Of a stretch of DNA of 64,000 bases, positions 54,037 to 64,000 are shown piece by piece (positions within the stretch are counted from its first letter, which is position 1; the number at the start of each line of letters is the position of its first letter). Source of the stretch: Molossus alvarezi. Taxonomy: Eukaryota > Chordata > Mammalia > Chiroptera > Molossidae. Both the position numbers and the translations under genes were made by a program. The stretch lies in NCBI GenBank assembly GCA_037176705.1, contig CM073895.1:744001-808000 (forward strand), written 5' to 3'. Under the pieces are notes generated by a model, which worked only from the letters and a program-made list of their open reading frames with translations, did not search any database and had not been told where the DNA came from.

Positions 54037-57000
54037 TCAGAACTTGAGGCTGAAGCCAGGGCCTGCAGCCGAAGCCCCCTGGTTTGTGGTGGTGAGGTGG
54101 AAGCCGGTTTCCTTCAGGTCATCGTCACCCTGGGAAGCAAGTGGCACTGTGGGGCCCCGGCCGGGCCAGCCCCTCCTCAGGGACACCCCCTCACACCTTC
54201 CCTCCCCTGCCAGACCGCCCCTCACCAGCTGACTGTAGCCCAGGCCTCCCTCGGGGGGTCGCGGGCTGGTGCCTCGCTTCACCCTTTGCTGCTCGCTCTT
54301 GGCGGGCCAGGTGGGGAACATCGAGGGGTCGATGGGGAGGGGTGTCTCTCGGAAATACTCGTGCTTGAGGCCGTCCTCTGCGCTGACCCTCCGCCCAGGG
54401 AAGTAGGTCAGGAACCTGGGAACACAAGGCACGTGGAGCACTCTGTCGGGGTGGGGTAGAGTGGGGAAGTCGAGGGGAGGGGAGGGGTGGGGACCCCACC
54501 GGGCTCACTTGTTCATAAGGTCAAAGCCTTGGTCCGAGAGCAGGGCTCCAAAGCGCTTGCGCAGGTTGTTGTAGGGGTACTCAGTGAAGGTCATCTTCTT
54601 CACTGCGGGGAGCTCATTGTAGCCAGGCCAGATCTTCTCACTGGGAGTCCCCAGGTCCTGAAAGAACGGATGTCTCAGAACAGCCATGCCCAGCAGCACC
54701 CCCCCCACCAAGCAAGGCGCCCCGATCCACCTTAAACACTTTGTTGATCTGATCAATCTCCGACTTCCCAGGGAACAGTGGCTTCTGAGTCAGCAGCTCC
54801 CCAAAGATGCAGCCCACGGACCACATGTCCACAGCTGTGGAGTACTCCTGGGAACCAGGGACACGTTCAGGAGGCCGGCAGGGCCACACCTGCAGAACAG
54901 GCCCCACATGACCCGGCACTCACCTTGGCACCCAGGAGCAGCTCCGGAGCGCGGTACCACAGCGTCACGACGACTGGGGTATAGGCCTTCAGAGGGGACC
55001 CGTACTCCCGCGCCAGCCCGAAGTCTCCCACCTGCAAGGGCAGCACAGTGGTGAGTGGGCCCACAGCTGGGAGCAGGTACCCGGGCGGCTGTGGGCTCAC
55101 CTTGAGGATGCCGGCGTGGCTCAGCAGCAGGTTGGACGTCTTGAGGTCACGGTGCAGGATCCAGTTGTCATGGAGATGCTTCACGCCGCACAGCAGCTGG
55201 ATCATCAGGGTCTTCACCTCCCCTGGAGGGTGAGGGGTACGGTGCACTCACCCTGGGAACACCTGGCCCAGTGTGGCCTCACACACCACGTGCTGGGGTC
55301 AGAGTCACCAAGTCAGCATCCCGCTGCCCCGGGGACAATGCCTGTGGTGTGGGGACTCAAGCCAGAAGGCAACACCTATGGGACGCCCTCAGGGTGGCAG
55401 GAGGGCCCGCCCAGCCCAGCCCACCTGGCAGGAAAGGCTGCTTCATCGTCTCCATCAGGCTCTTGAGGTCATGCTCCACGTAGTTCATCACGATGTAAAT
55501 CTTGTCCATGTTGCTGCCCACGACGATCTCCTGAGGAGCAAGATGGTCCGCTGGCACGGGCGCCCCTGCTCCCACCCGTGATCCCAGCTCTCCCGGGAAG
55601 CCTGAAATCCCAGGACAGGCGCCGGGTGACAGCAAGGACCTGAGTGAAGACTAGGAAGTGCCTGACATTTCTGGAAGCCAGATTTCATTTCTGCCCGAGA
55701 GAGCTAAGCCTGAGTCGCACCCTGAATGACCCTCGCAGGGTGCACAGGCACGGTGGGCTGCCTACCCGGACGGTCACAATGTTGGGGTGCTGCGCCTTGA
55801 GAATGGTGTTGATCTCCCTCAGCGATGTGATCGGAAAGCCCTCCTTCTCCTTCTCCATCTTCAGCCGCTTTAGAGCCACGATCTCATCTGCACAGAGTGA
55901 AGAGACGCGGGGAGAAGCTCCTCCCGTGAGCGTGGTGACCAGGGCTTGTGAAGCTCCTCCTAGCTCACAGCACGAGGCTGCGCTCCAGCTGGGAGCTCAC
56001 AGATGCAAACCCACTGGGAACACAAAGCCCACTTCCAGGCCAGCTTCTGTGCCAAACTGCCAAGCAGGGCCTTCCCACTCCTCTGCGTGTCCCTGCTGAC
56101 CACAGCACACGTAACAGACGGTGACAGCCCAACACAAACATCACCAGGGACTCAACGGCTCAACCTCTGTGACCTTCTAAAACCCAGCCGTGTGCACTGG
56201 GGGAGCTGCAGCTCCCAGCCTGTGCCGGGGTCTTCATTCCAGATGGACGCGCCCCAGCAGCTCCTGGGCCCCCACCCCCCCACCCCAATGGAGCCTCACG
56301 ATCAGTATGACCTCTGGGGGCACCGAGGTCTCAGCTGCCCTGATGTGTCACTAGTGAGCAGGAAGCCCCGCCTCCCTCCCAGAGCCACAGGGGCTGAGCA
56401 TGCCCAGGGGCAACCCTTCTCGGCACTGTCCTGGCCCGTCTCCCCTTCCCTCTGGGGCCACCCGAGGCCCTGCCCACCTGTTTTCTTGTCCTTAGCTCTG
56501 TATACCACCCCGTAAGTGCCCTCTTCAATCCTGTTCAGGCACTGGAACTCCTCCACACTCCGACAGCCCTGGCAGGAAGCAGCAGTGTGAGGGGGGCTGC
56601 TGTGGGCACCACACCCCCCACCCCCAGGAACCGGAGTGCTGGGTGGTGCGGCAGGAACAATGCTGTCCTCCTGTCTGTTTTCTTCAGTGAGCATGTGCCC
56701 CTTCATTATGAAATAAAACCAACGTGGGCAGAAGCCAGTCCAAGGCATGTCCTTTCAAGTCTGGCCTATGTGCCCTGAGAGACTGAGGACAGGAGCACCC
56801 TCCACACCACCCAGCCCCATGCCTTCCCCCTGCATGTGCCCTGCCAGGCCGGCCGTCTCCCCTCAGGTGTGAGGGCAGAGCTCAGGGCTGGGCTGCCATC
56901 CTCTCTGGGGCGTGTGGCCAGGGGCACGCTGCTCAGAAGTCCCACTTGGCAGAGCCACTAAGAAAGCTGGGGCTATCGCCCGGCCGGTGTGGCTCCGTGG

Positions 57001-60000
57001 ATGGAGCATCATCCCATGGACCAAGAGGTTCCAGTTCCATTCCCAGTCAGAGCACAAGCCCGGGTTTCAGGCTCCATACCCAGTAGGGGTGCACAGGAAG
57101 CAGCCAATCAATGTTTCTCACATTGATGTTTCTCTCTCCTGCTTCCTCTCTAAAAAAATCAATAAAAACATATTAAAAAAGAAAGCTGGGGACACTGAGG
57201 CACACCAAGACCGACAGCGAATCCCACTGCCCACAAGGACCCAGAACGGGTGGGAGGCCGCAGTGCTGTTCCCAGCAGGGGCACCAGCCACGGGGAGGCA
57301 GAGCACCTGAGGCCACTCGTCCCTCTTGGGACCTGCTCCTTCCTAGTCCCTCCCTGCTACTTCCCCCATTACTGATGTTTTTCTGGGCAGAAATGTGCAC
57401 TGACTTCCACGGCCGTGACCCCTGCACAGCAACGGCAGAAGTGACCACCAAGCCGGCCACTCACCAGACTGCCTGCCTTCTACAGACGTGGCCCATGGGC
57501 TTTGTGAAATGAGGCCTCAGGAGCTGTGCCCCCAGCAATGCTGCTGGGCAAGAGGCTGGATGACAACCATGGACATGAGGGAGGCCAGTGGCTGAGCCCA
57601 GCCAGTGATGCTCACTGCACGCAGGTGACAGACCCCCACCCCGCACCCGTCCTCTGCTCTCAGCCACTGGCCCTATCGTGACTAGAAAAGTGAAGCCAGC
57701 TGGGGTGGGAGGGCGCCTGACCTGCAGGGCGGGCAGGTACTTGGGCAGCTCCTGTTTGAGCTCGATGGGTGACAGGGCTGGGGAGTCCGGCACGAACTCT
57801 CCCTCAGTCAGGGCGCTGCTCTGTGGGGTGCCCTCGCCCACTTCTTCCTCCCCTTCTTCACTTTCCCCGGAATCTCGGTCAAAGCGTGATTCTGGAACTT
57901 CAGAATTAAACCCCATCATGAAACCAGGAATGAGCATTGTCACAACCCAACTCTGGGGGTGGAGATGCCAAGTGCACAGAGAAGGCACAATGCAGCCACC
58001 CCAGGGTGCCACGTAGGAGCTGCTTTCCTAGACAGAGGGCACCTGGGCCTTGGGGCTCGCCAGCTGGGCAGTGACCACATGAGCCACTGACTGGATGCTG
58101 AGCTCAGAGGAGGCACCCCTAGACCTCATCCGTCAGCCCAAGGGCACAGCTTAGCTGCCTGTAGGCAACGTGTGGCCCACAAATGTGGCCTGCGGTCAGA
58201 CCTGAGCTGTTGTCCTTGCTCACTTGCTGAGGCCAGGTTAGGGCTGGCAGTGCCCTGTTCCTTCTGTCTAGGCCCCAGCAGCACTCAGGGTGGCATTCAG
58301 TTAGCACTGTCCCTCTGAGGAATGCCAGGCTGGTCCCCAAGGGCACAGTTTGGTGCTCAGTGTGGCACCCAGGTCTCAGCCAGTCTGCCCAGTCCTGGGA
58401 CAAGGCCAGGACAGGAATCCCTATGGCTTCTGGGTCATGACATGCCTTGGAGAACGGTTTAATAGATTGACACAATCATACTCACAACTTCTAAGCAGTA
58501 TCAACGCACTTGGAAACAGCTGAGGAAAAGAGAAACTATTACCAGGAAGACTCTTACCAACGAGGATGTGGTTCTCAGTTTCTCGCTCTTCATCTTCGCT
58601 CATTTCTTCTTCACTCACTTCTTCTGCAAGAGAGAAGGTATCTGCCAGGTGTGGCCAGGTCTTGGAGTGCACCACCCAGCATGTTCTCCAGTCTGCTCTT
58701 CTGGGGGTCTTATGTTAGGCATTTTCAACTTGGAAATTTTTATTTTATCTTATTGTTTTATTCCTCACCTGAGAATATTTTTCTACTTATTATCAGATAA
58801 AATGGGAGGGAGGAAGAGAGAGAGAGAAACATCGATGTGATAGAGCCGTATTAACTGGTTGCCTCCGGCACGACCCGACCAGGGCCAGGGACAAACTGCT
58901 ACTGAGGTACGTGCTCTTGATAGGAATCAAACCCATGACTCATTGGTCTGTGGGCCAACGCTCTAACCGCTGAGCCACACCGGCAAGGGAAGCTTGGAAT
59001 TTTTAAAAAATTAGACTTCTATTCATTTTTCTGTAGTTACCTCCCGGCCAGTGTGGCTCAGTGGTTGAGTGTCGACTCATGCATCAAGAGGTTGCCAGTT
59101 CTATTCCTGGTCAGGACACATGTCCAGGTTGTTGGCCCCATCCCCAGTGGGGGGCATGCAGGAGGCAGCCAATTGATATTCTCTCTCATCAATGTTTCTA
59201 TCTCTTTTTCCCTCTTCCTTCCTCTCTCTCAAAAAAATGAATAAAGAAAAAAAAGTTATTTTTCTGTAGTTCCCAAAACTCGATCCAAATACACTGTTGT
59301 GTGCCCTTGCTGGGTAGGTCATTGATTAAAGTATTGTCCTGACAGCCAAGGTTGTGGGTTCGATCCCTGGTCAGGACACATACAGAAAGCAAACAATGAA
59401 TTAAGTGAAACAACAAATTGACATTTTTATTTCTCAAGTTAATAATAAAATAAAATGAACCAAAAAACACTCTCGGGCCCTGTGCGCTCACCTGCTGACT
59501 GTCCAGATGCATCCTCGGAGTTGCTCCCAGTCTCCTCTTCTTCCTCCTCCTCCTCCTCCTCTTCTTCCTCCTCCTCTGATTCTTCACTGCTGCTCCCCTC
59601 CTCCTCCTCCTCCTCCTCCTCTTCCTCCTCAGAACCTGAACCTGATTCCGCTTTAGGAAACAACAGGAGCAATGAACCTGTGGGCCGTCCCTGCACAGCA
59701 GAGAAGCCGGGCTGAGCCAGGGGAGTGGTTACCTGACGATGACTCAGCTGAGCTGGTTTTCCTCTCGTTGTCACTGATGTCTTGTAGGTCAGACAGCAGA
59801 TCTCTCTCTTCCATTTTCTCTTCTTTTACTTATGAAGCGAACCAACAAAGGCAGACATTTAAAAAATTCCCCAGCAAAGACCCACACCACAGCGGTCCAC
59901 GCAGGTGCTGCCCGGCCTCACCTGGTTTTCGGCCGTCTCCCAGCTCAGGCCGTTCTCGAGGTGGCCGTGGCGGGCTGCGGCTCCAGTGGCTGGCCTTCAC

Positions 60001-60631
60001 TTTATCACTGTAGTCCTCTCTCGTTCGGTGATGTGCGGAAACTGGCACCCAGAACATAACAGGAGATGGCACCAGCTGCGCCCTCCTCCCAGCACGGCCC
60101 TTCGGTCACCTCTCACCCCACCCTTGTTGACACAATCTTGCACACAAACTTGCTAACAGAACCTGACTGGGGCACAGGCCAGGAAGCCAAACCCAAGGAC
60201 CCAGGTGCACATTCCAGACCCATGTCTACTGGTCAGAAAGAAGGGCCAGGAACCACCTCGCCAAGCCTATGCCCAACCACCTCTGGGCAGCAGGTGCACA
60301 GGATGCTGACACAGCTGTCAAGGCCAGGCCTGGGACAGCCCATCGGGGGCAGCTCCACCACACACAGACAACCTGCTGCTGTTGACAGGTCCCACCTTTG
60401 CTCCACCACCTCTGAGACCTCCTGGAGTACCCCCCACACGGGAGCAGCTCAGGAGAGGCTCCGCATCGCTCACCCCCAAACCCACCTTCCCTCCGTGCCT
60501 CCCGCTCCTTCCGCCGCTCCTCTGCACGCCGCTCACGCTCCTTCTGCTCCCGCTGCTCCCGCTGCTCCTTCTGCTGCTCCCGAAGCTTGCGTTCCCGCTC
60601 TCGCTTCCTCTCCAGCTGCTCCAGGCGGTCC
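54037..60631 (-). CDS. CDK11B: CDK11 (PITSLRE) cyclin-dependent kinase, 15 exons, N-terminus missing
   Basis: Nuclear Ser/Thr kinase that pairs with L-type cyclins and acts in transcription, splicing and mitosis. Exons, 5' to 3' on the minus strand: 60,631-60,486, 60,041-59,922, 59,828-59,733, 59,650-59,492, 58,623-58,558, 57,897-57,722, 56,568-56,478, 55,887-55,766, 55,530-55,425, 55,222-55,101, 55,031-54,924, 54,847-54,731, 54,657-54,509, 54,415-54,226, 54,129-54,037. The first encodes the Arg/Glu-rich coil ([16 protein letters not shown]). Then come acidic stretches with poly-Glu runs, and the kinase domain with [30 protein letters not shown] and APE. It ends GPGFSLKF. All borders are GT-AG and keep the frame. 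The first exons (about 190 codons in human) lie right of the window. Bats need not have the human CDK11A/B pair, so the B symbol is by position next to MMP23. Confidence 0.95.
54226..56568 (-). CDS. CDK11B: CDK11 kinase-domain exons
   Basis: Eight exons, starting with [20 protein letters not shown], encode the catalytic core. PITSLRE (exon 55,766-55,887) is the signature helix, HRDLKTSN the catalytic loop, and [17 protein letters not shown] the activation segment. The [18 protein letters not shown] segment follows. All catalytic residues are intact. Confidence 0.94.
56569..57721 (-). other. CDK11B: CDK11 intron with SINE
   Basis: Precedes the first kinase exon. Contains the SINE at 56,978-57,180 and otherwise unique sequence. 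Confidence 0.85.
56978..57180 (+). repeat. Ves-type SINE, type B
   Basis: GCCCGGCCGGTGTGGCTC head and AATCAATAAAAACATATT tail. The flanks AGAAAGCTGGGG and GAAAGCTGGGG form the duplication. Confidence 0.9.
57722..60631 (-). CDS. CDK11B: CDK11 regulatory region exons (charged and poly-Glu)
   Basis: Six exons encode the coiled Arg/Lys/Glu region, the [19 protein letters not shown] segment, a Ser/Glu region with two long glutamate runs (59,492-59,650), [12 protein letters not shown], and the acidic linker before the kinase ([19 protein letters not shown]). These are the parts used in caspase processing and cyclin-independent regulation in the family. Confidence 0.93.
57898..58557 (-). other. CDK11B: CDK11 intron
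   Basis: No repeat or other gene recognised. Confidence 0.8.
58751..58988 (-). repeat. Ves-type SINE, type A, diverged
   Basis: CCTCACCTGAGAATATTTTT to GAGCCACACCGGCAAGGG. The flanks AACTTGGAAATTTTT and GCTTGGAATTTTTAA suggest the duplication. Confidence 0.85.
59043..59253 (+). repeat. Ves-type SINE, type B
   Basis: CCGGCCAGTGTGGCTCAGTG head, ATGAATAAAG tail. The duplication TTTTTCTGTAGTT lies before and after. Confidence 0.92.
59301..59456 (+). repeat. tRNA-related SINE, type C
   Basis: Shares the TTGTGGGTTCGATCCCTGG box and the AACAACAAATTGACATTT body with the copies at 8,281 and 13,047. Confidence 0.75.
59515..59640 (-). repeat. CDK11B: GAG/GAA repeat coding for poly-Glu in CDK11
   Basis: Plus-strand CTCCTC/TTCTTC tracts encode runs of Glu interrupted by a short Ser/Glu spacer. 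A plus-strand poly-Ser ORF across it is a shadow. Confidence 0.85.
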
Positions 60632-61567
60632 CTGCAACCAACACATGCCAACTTCTTCCCCAGAAAGAAAGGGCCTTTTTCACACCCCGTGCTTTATGCT
60701 CAAGCTTGTAAATCATCCTTCTGAGTTGTTCAACTCATAGACAGTGTTTTAAAAGCAGAACATACGAGCAAGGGCATCCCCAGGAGCGCGCAGAATGAAG
60801 AGCTGATACAAGGAGACCGCGCCCACTAGGAACAAACCCACTGGTTCTGGAATGTTCTGCATTCCCGTTCATCAGTCCTAAGAGCCCAAGAACTTTCTGA
60901 GCAGGTGCCCCACATAGCAGTCCAAGTCCACTGTGCACACGGCAGGTCTCCACAGCCACAGTGCGAAGGGGCAGTGGGAAAAGCAGCTTCAAGGTGAGGT
61001 GTCCCCTGAGTCTGGGAAACATGAGGGACCAAAATACGTGTGGGTGGCTGCACCGTAAGTTGGCCAAATACTGAGACCTGATCATAGGTAATTTCCACAG
61101 CTCTATTGTTTAGTCCAAATACACCAAAAAAACTAATATATTTTCTTTTAAAGTATCATCATAGACCCACAGAAACTAACACAAGCAAAACACAGAGAAG
61201 AAATCAAGGCCCACGGTGGTGACACCGGCGCTGGCCCAACTGCTGCAGTGGGGTCGCTGGCTGGGCCCTGGCAAGGGCTAGGGTTCTAGGCACTGTTTTG
61301 CAGATGCCTCTGAGTAAAAAACTAGTTCAAAATAAAGCTAAAGTGTAATTTACATATAAAATCCAATCACTGGAGTAATTTTCCCATGAATTTATGAAAT
61401 TGTGCAACATCACCACAGCATGCTAAAACCTTCCACAACATGCCCCTGACCCCGTCCACCTGTGGTCAGGCACCACCCACACAAATCTGCTTCCTGTCTG
61501 CTCTGGATTATTTTGGCCATTTCTTCTGCTGTTTTGAGTTGTTTGCTTTTCTCCTTTGGAGTTTTTT

Positions 61568-61808
61568 TTTTGTCAATCCTCGTCAGAAGATGTTTTTCTA
61601 TTGATTGTTAGAGTGCAAGGGAGGAAGGGGGTCAGGAGAGAGAAACATCGATGTGGAAGAAACATCAACTGGTTGCCTCCTGCACGACCCTGACTGGGGC
61701 CAGGGATCAAATCTGCAACCCAGGCACGCGCCTGTGACTGAGAATCAAACCTGCGACCTCTTGGTCAACGGGCTGACACTCCAACCACCGAGCCAAACCA
61801 GCCAGGGC
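61568..61808 (-). repeat. Ves-type SINE, type A, diverged
   Basis: CAATCCTCGTCAGAAGATG to GAGCCAAACCAGCCAGGGC. Confidence 0.85.
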
Positions 61809-61824
61809 AGTTTCTATTTTTTTT

Positions 61825-64000
61825 AAATAATTTTTTTGGGCCACAGATTATTCAGGAATGCTTGTTAGATTTCCAAACATTGGGGATTTCCTTGGGTTTC
61901 TTTCTGTTACTGATTTCCAACTTAGTTCTTGCATGGTAAGAGGACGTACTGTGCAGGACTTTCGTTCTTCTGAGTTTGAGATTTATTACATAGCCTAGCA
62001 TATGATCTTTGTCCCAGGAGCTCTTGAAATGAGTGCATTCTGCAGCCTGCAGGTGGGATGTTTAGCACGTTAGATTGAGTTGGTTGATAGTATTTTCCAA
62101 AGTTCCTATAACCTTGATTTCCTTTCATCATTCTGTTGACAAGTAGAGGAATTTCCAAAGATAATAGCCTGTTTTGTTTTGCTTTCCTTTATGTATCTTG
62201 GGCTCTCACGTGAACGTGCATTTATAACCATCATGCCTTCCTGATGTACTCAGCTCTGTTATGAAGTCCTCTGTTTGGTACTGGTCTTGACCTCTACTTT
62301 GACTGATGTTAGTATAGCCACTGAAGTTCTATGGTTGCTGTTTGCATGGTGTATCTTTTCCTAACCTTTTCTGTCCAACCTACTTCTGTCTGACTCAAAG
62401 CTATTCCTCTTATAGACAGCATCCAGCTGGGTCCCACTTCTCTGACTATCTTGTCCTTGTTGGGGGTAGAGACCATTCACTGTTAATATAACTATGGATA
62501 TGGTTAGACGTTTCTTTTATTTGCTGTTTTCTTTTGTTCCTCTGTTCTTCTGTTTTTGGTTTAAATCAGTGCCTGTAGCGTACCACTTTAATTCTGCTTA
62601 CTCTTCGTGTCTGTTCTGGGGGTTGTGGTACGCATCTCATCAGGTTCACATGAAGTTCACTCCCGGGAGACAGAGAGGATTCCAGTATCACTCCCTTCCC
62701 TGCACCTCTGTGTATGCATCACATGACAACAGTGTCTGTGTAACTACTGTTTTCTACTACTCCATGCCTTTAGTAGAAAAGAGGACATGAGAAGAAACAT
62801 AGTTATATGTTCTTTTATGTTAACATGTTTACCATTTCCAGTGCTTGTCTTTACTTCCCGTGGATTTAAAAACATCTGGAGTCATTTTCATTCAGCTGAA
62901 GGTCTTGAGTATTTCTCTAAGGGGCAGTTTGCTGACAGTGGGTCCCACCAAGCCATACTCATTGGGAACATCTTCACTTTCTGCTCACTTCAAAGAACAG
63001 TTTTGCTGCATACAGTCCCTGGTTGGCAGTTTTCTCAGCGTGACCATATGGTCCGTGCCTCCTGGCCTCCACCAATAAGCAGTCTTCTGTGGAGACTGTC
63101 TCTCTCCTGCTGCTCTTCAAGACCTCGTTGGCTCTCACCAGATGGACTGTGATGTCTCTTTCCATGCTTGGGGATCATTGATCTTTTTGGAAATGTAGTT
63201 GTTTCTCATGAAGTTTGAGAAATTTTCAGCCTTTTGTTAATACTCACCTGAGGGTATTTTTTCCATTGATTTTTAGAGAGAGTGGCAGGGGGCGGTGGGG
63301 AAGAAACATTGATGTGAGAGATACACATCGACTGGTTGCCTCCCGCGCTTGTCCTGACCGGGGCTGGAGATTAATCCTGCAACACAGGGAAATGCCCTTG
63401 ACCCTTTGGGACGAGGGCCGGCGCTCTAACCATTAAACACACTGGCCAGGGCTTCAACCATTATTTTCAGAACCATCTTTGTGCCCGCCCCCTTCTCTCT
63501 GGGGACTGCCATCACATGGATGCTGTCCACAGACCTTCGAAGCTCTCCATCTTCTTCTGTCTCATTTCTGTCGTCAGGACATGTCCTTCCGATCGCTCCA
63601 CCTTGTGAGTCACTGCTTCCACTCTTTTCTGAAGCCAACACTTCGCTGACTCTGGATACTCAGATTCCATTGATGCTTTTTTCCCTTAACAGAAGTCGTG
63701 TATTCTTATTTCCTTGTATGTCACAAAACTTTTTTGTTGAAAACTGGACATTTTAGTAATGTTGTCACAACTCTGTATTCTAATTTTCTCACTCAGTTGT
63801 CCTTTGTTTAATAACCTGCTGGGCTAAACCTGTGAACTGTCTCCCTTGCAGAGTGTGGCCACTACGTTGTTTCCCACGTTCCTTTTACTTCCAAGCCTGG
63901 CTTCCGCAGGGTTGCACAGCTGTGTGATCAGCCCACTGTGCACAGTCAGCACAGGGCATGGCAAACAGTGATGTTTCACATGCTGTCTGGGCACCGTGAG
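61825..64000 (-). mobile_element. Old L1 element, antisense to the plus strand
   Basis: The whole stretch follows the order of an old eutherian L1 read in reverse. Examples are TTGGGGATTTCCTTGGGTTT, GAGTTGGTTGATAGTATTTT, TAGACAGCATCCAGCTGGGT and TTACCATTTCCAGTGCTTG. Further right comes an ORF1-like part (CAGCCTTTTGTTAA, GTTGAAAACTGGACATT). Stops and indels fill it. It is interrupted by the SINE at 63,235-63,451 and runs off the right edge. Confidence 0.75.
63235..63451 (-). repeat. Ves-type SINE, type A, diverged
   Basis: TACTCACCTGAGGGTATTTT to ACACACTGGCCAGGGC. It is inserted in the L1. Confidence 0.87.

Larger units (their letters stand above)
60632..64000 (-). other. CDK11B: CDK11 intron (partial)
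   Basis: No further CDK11 exon was found. The stretch 60,632-61,560 is unrecognised. The rest is an old L1 with two SINEs. Confidence 0.8.

Noticed and set aside
59455..59715. Plus-strand poly-Ser ORF
   Set aside because: Reverse complement of the CDK11 poly-Glu exon.
62494..62790. 98-codon ORF with hydrophobic residues
   Set aside because: It lies within the antisense old L1. Hydrophobic codons come from T-rich sequence.
60632..64000. Upstream CDK11 exons
   Set aside because: No Arg/Lys/Glu-rich exon preceding RDRLEQL was found. The region is L1 and SINE sequence.

Overview
This window is mammalian nuclear DNA, almost certainly from a bat. It has interrupted genes with GT-AG introns, three CpG-island promoters, and about 45 copies of the tRNA-derived Ves-type SINE that I associate with bats. 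The genus cannot be fixed from the sequence alone. The gene order SSU72(-), FNDC10(-), MIB2(+), MMP23(+), CDK11(-) matches human 1p36.33 as I remember it.

Layout. Bases 1-16,400 hold the 5' part of SSU72 on the minus strand: exon 1 at 15,688-15,767, exon 2 at 4,695-4,838, and large SINE-filled introns. The other exons lie off the left edge. A CpG island around 15.2-16.4 kb is its promoter. At 16.4-18.7 kb lies a gammaretrovirus-like endogenous retroviral fragment with a proline-tRNA primer-binding site. An intergenic stretch follows with SINEs, an MLT1-type LTR and older repeats. FNDC10 is a single coding exon at 26,872-27,558 with its own CpG island. Bases 28.1-36.5 kb are gene-free: SINE clusters, an old L1 3' end, a possible decayed retropseudogene, and a retroposed 5' half of tRNA-Gly flanked by a perfect 16-bp duplication. 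A third CpG island (36.6-38.05 kb) is the probable MIB2 promoter.

Bases 42.5-53 kb are compact and GC-rich. MIB2 has 18 coding exons (957 codons) and MMP23 has 8 (393 codons), with introns as short as 63-65 nt. CDK11 lies tail to tail with MMP23. Fifteen of its exons (60,631 down to 54,037) cover the charged middle region and the whole kinase domain, and its N-terminal exons lie beyond the right edge. The last 3 kb is CDK11 intron filled by an old antisense L1 and two SINEs.

The genes are not a pathway cluster. SSU72 (CTD phosphatase) and CDK11 (CTD and splicing-linked kinase) both act on transcription. MIB2 is a Notch-ligand E3 ligase, MMP23 a membrane-anchored metalloprotease, and FNDC10 an uncharacterised membrane protein. 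The most unusual content is in the retroposons: a head-only SINE form present in four copies, repeated reuse of the same insertion sites, and the tRNA-half retrocopy.
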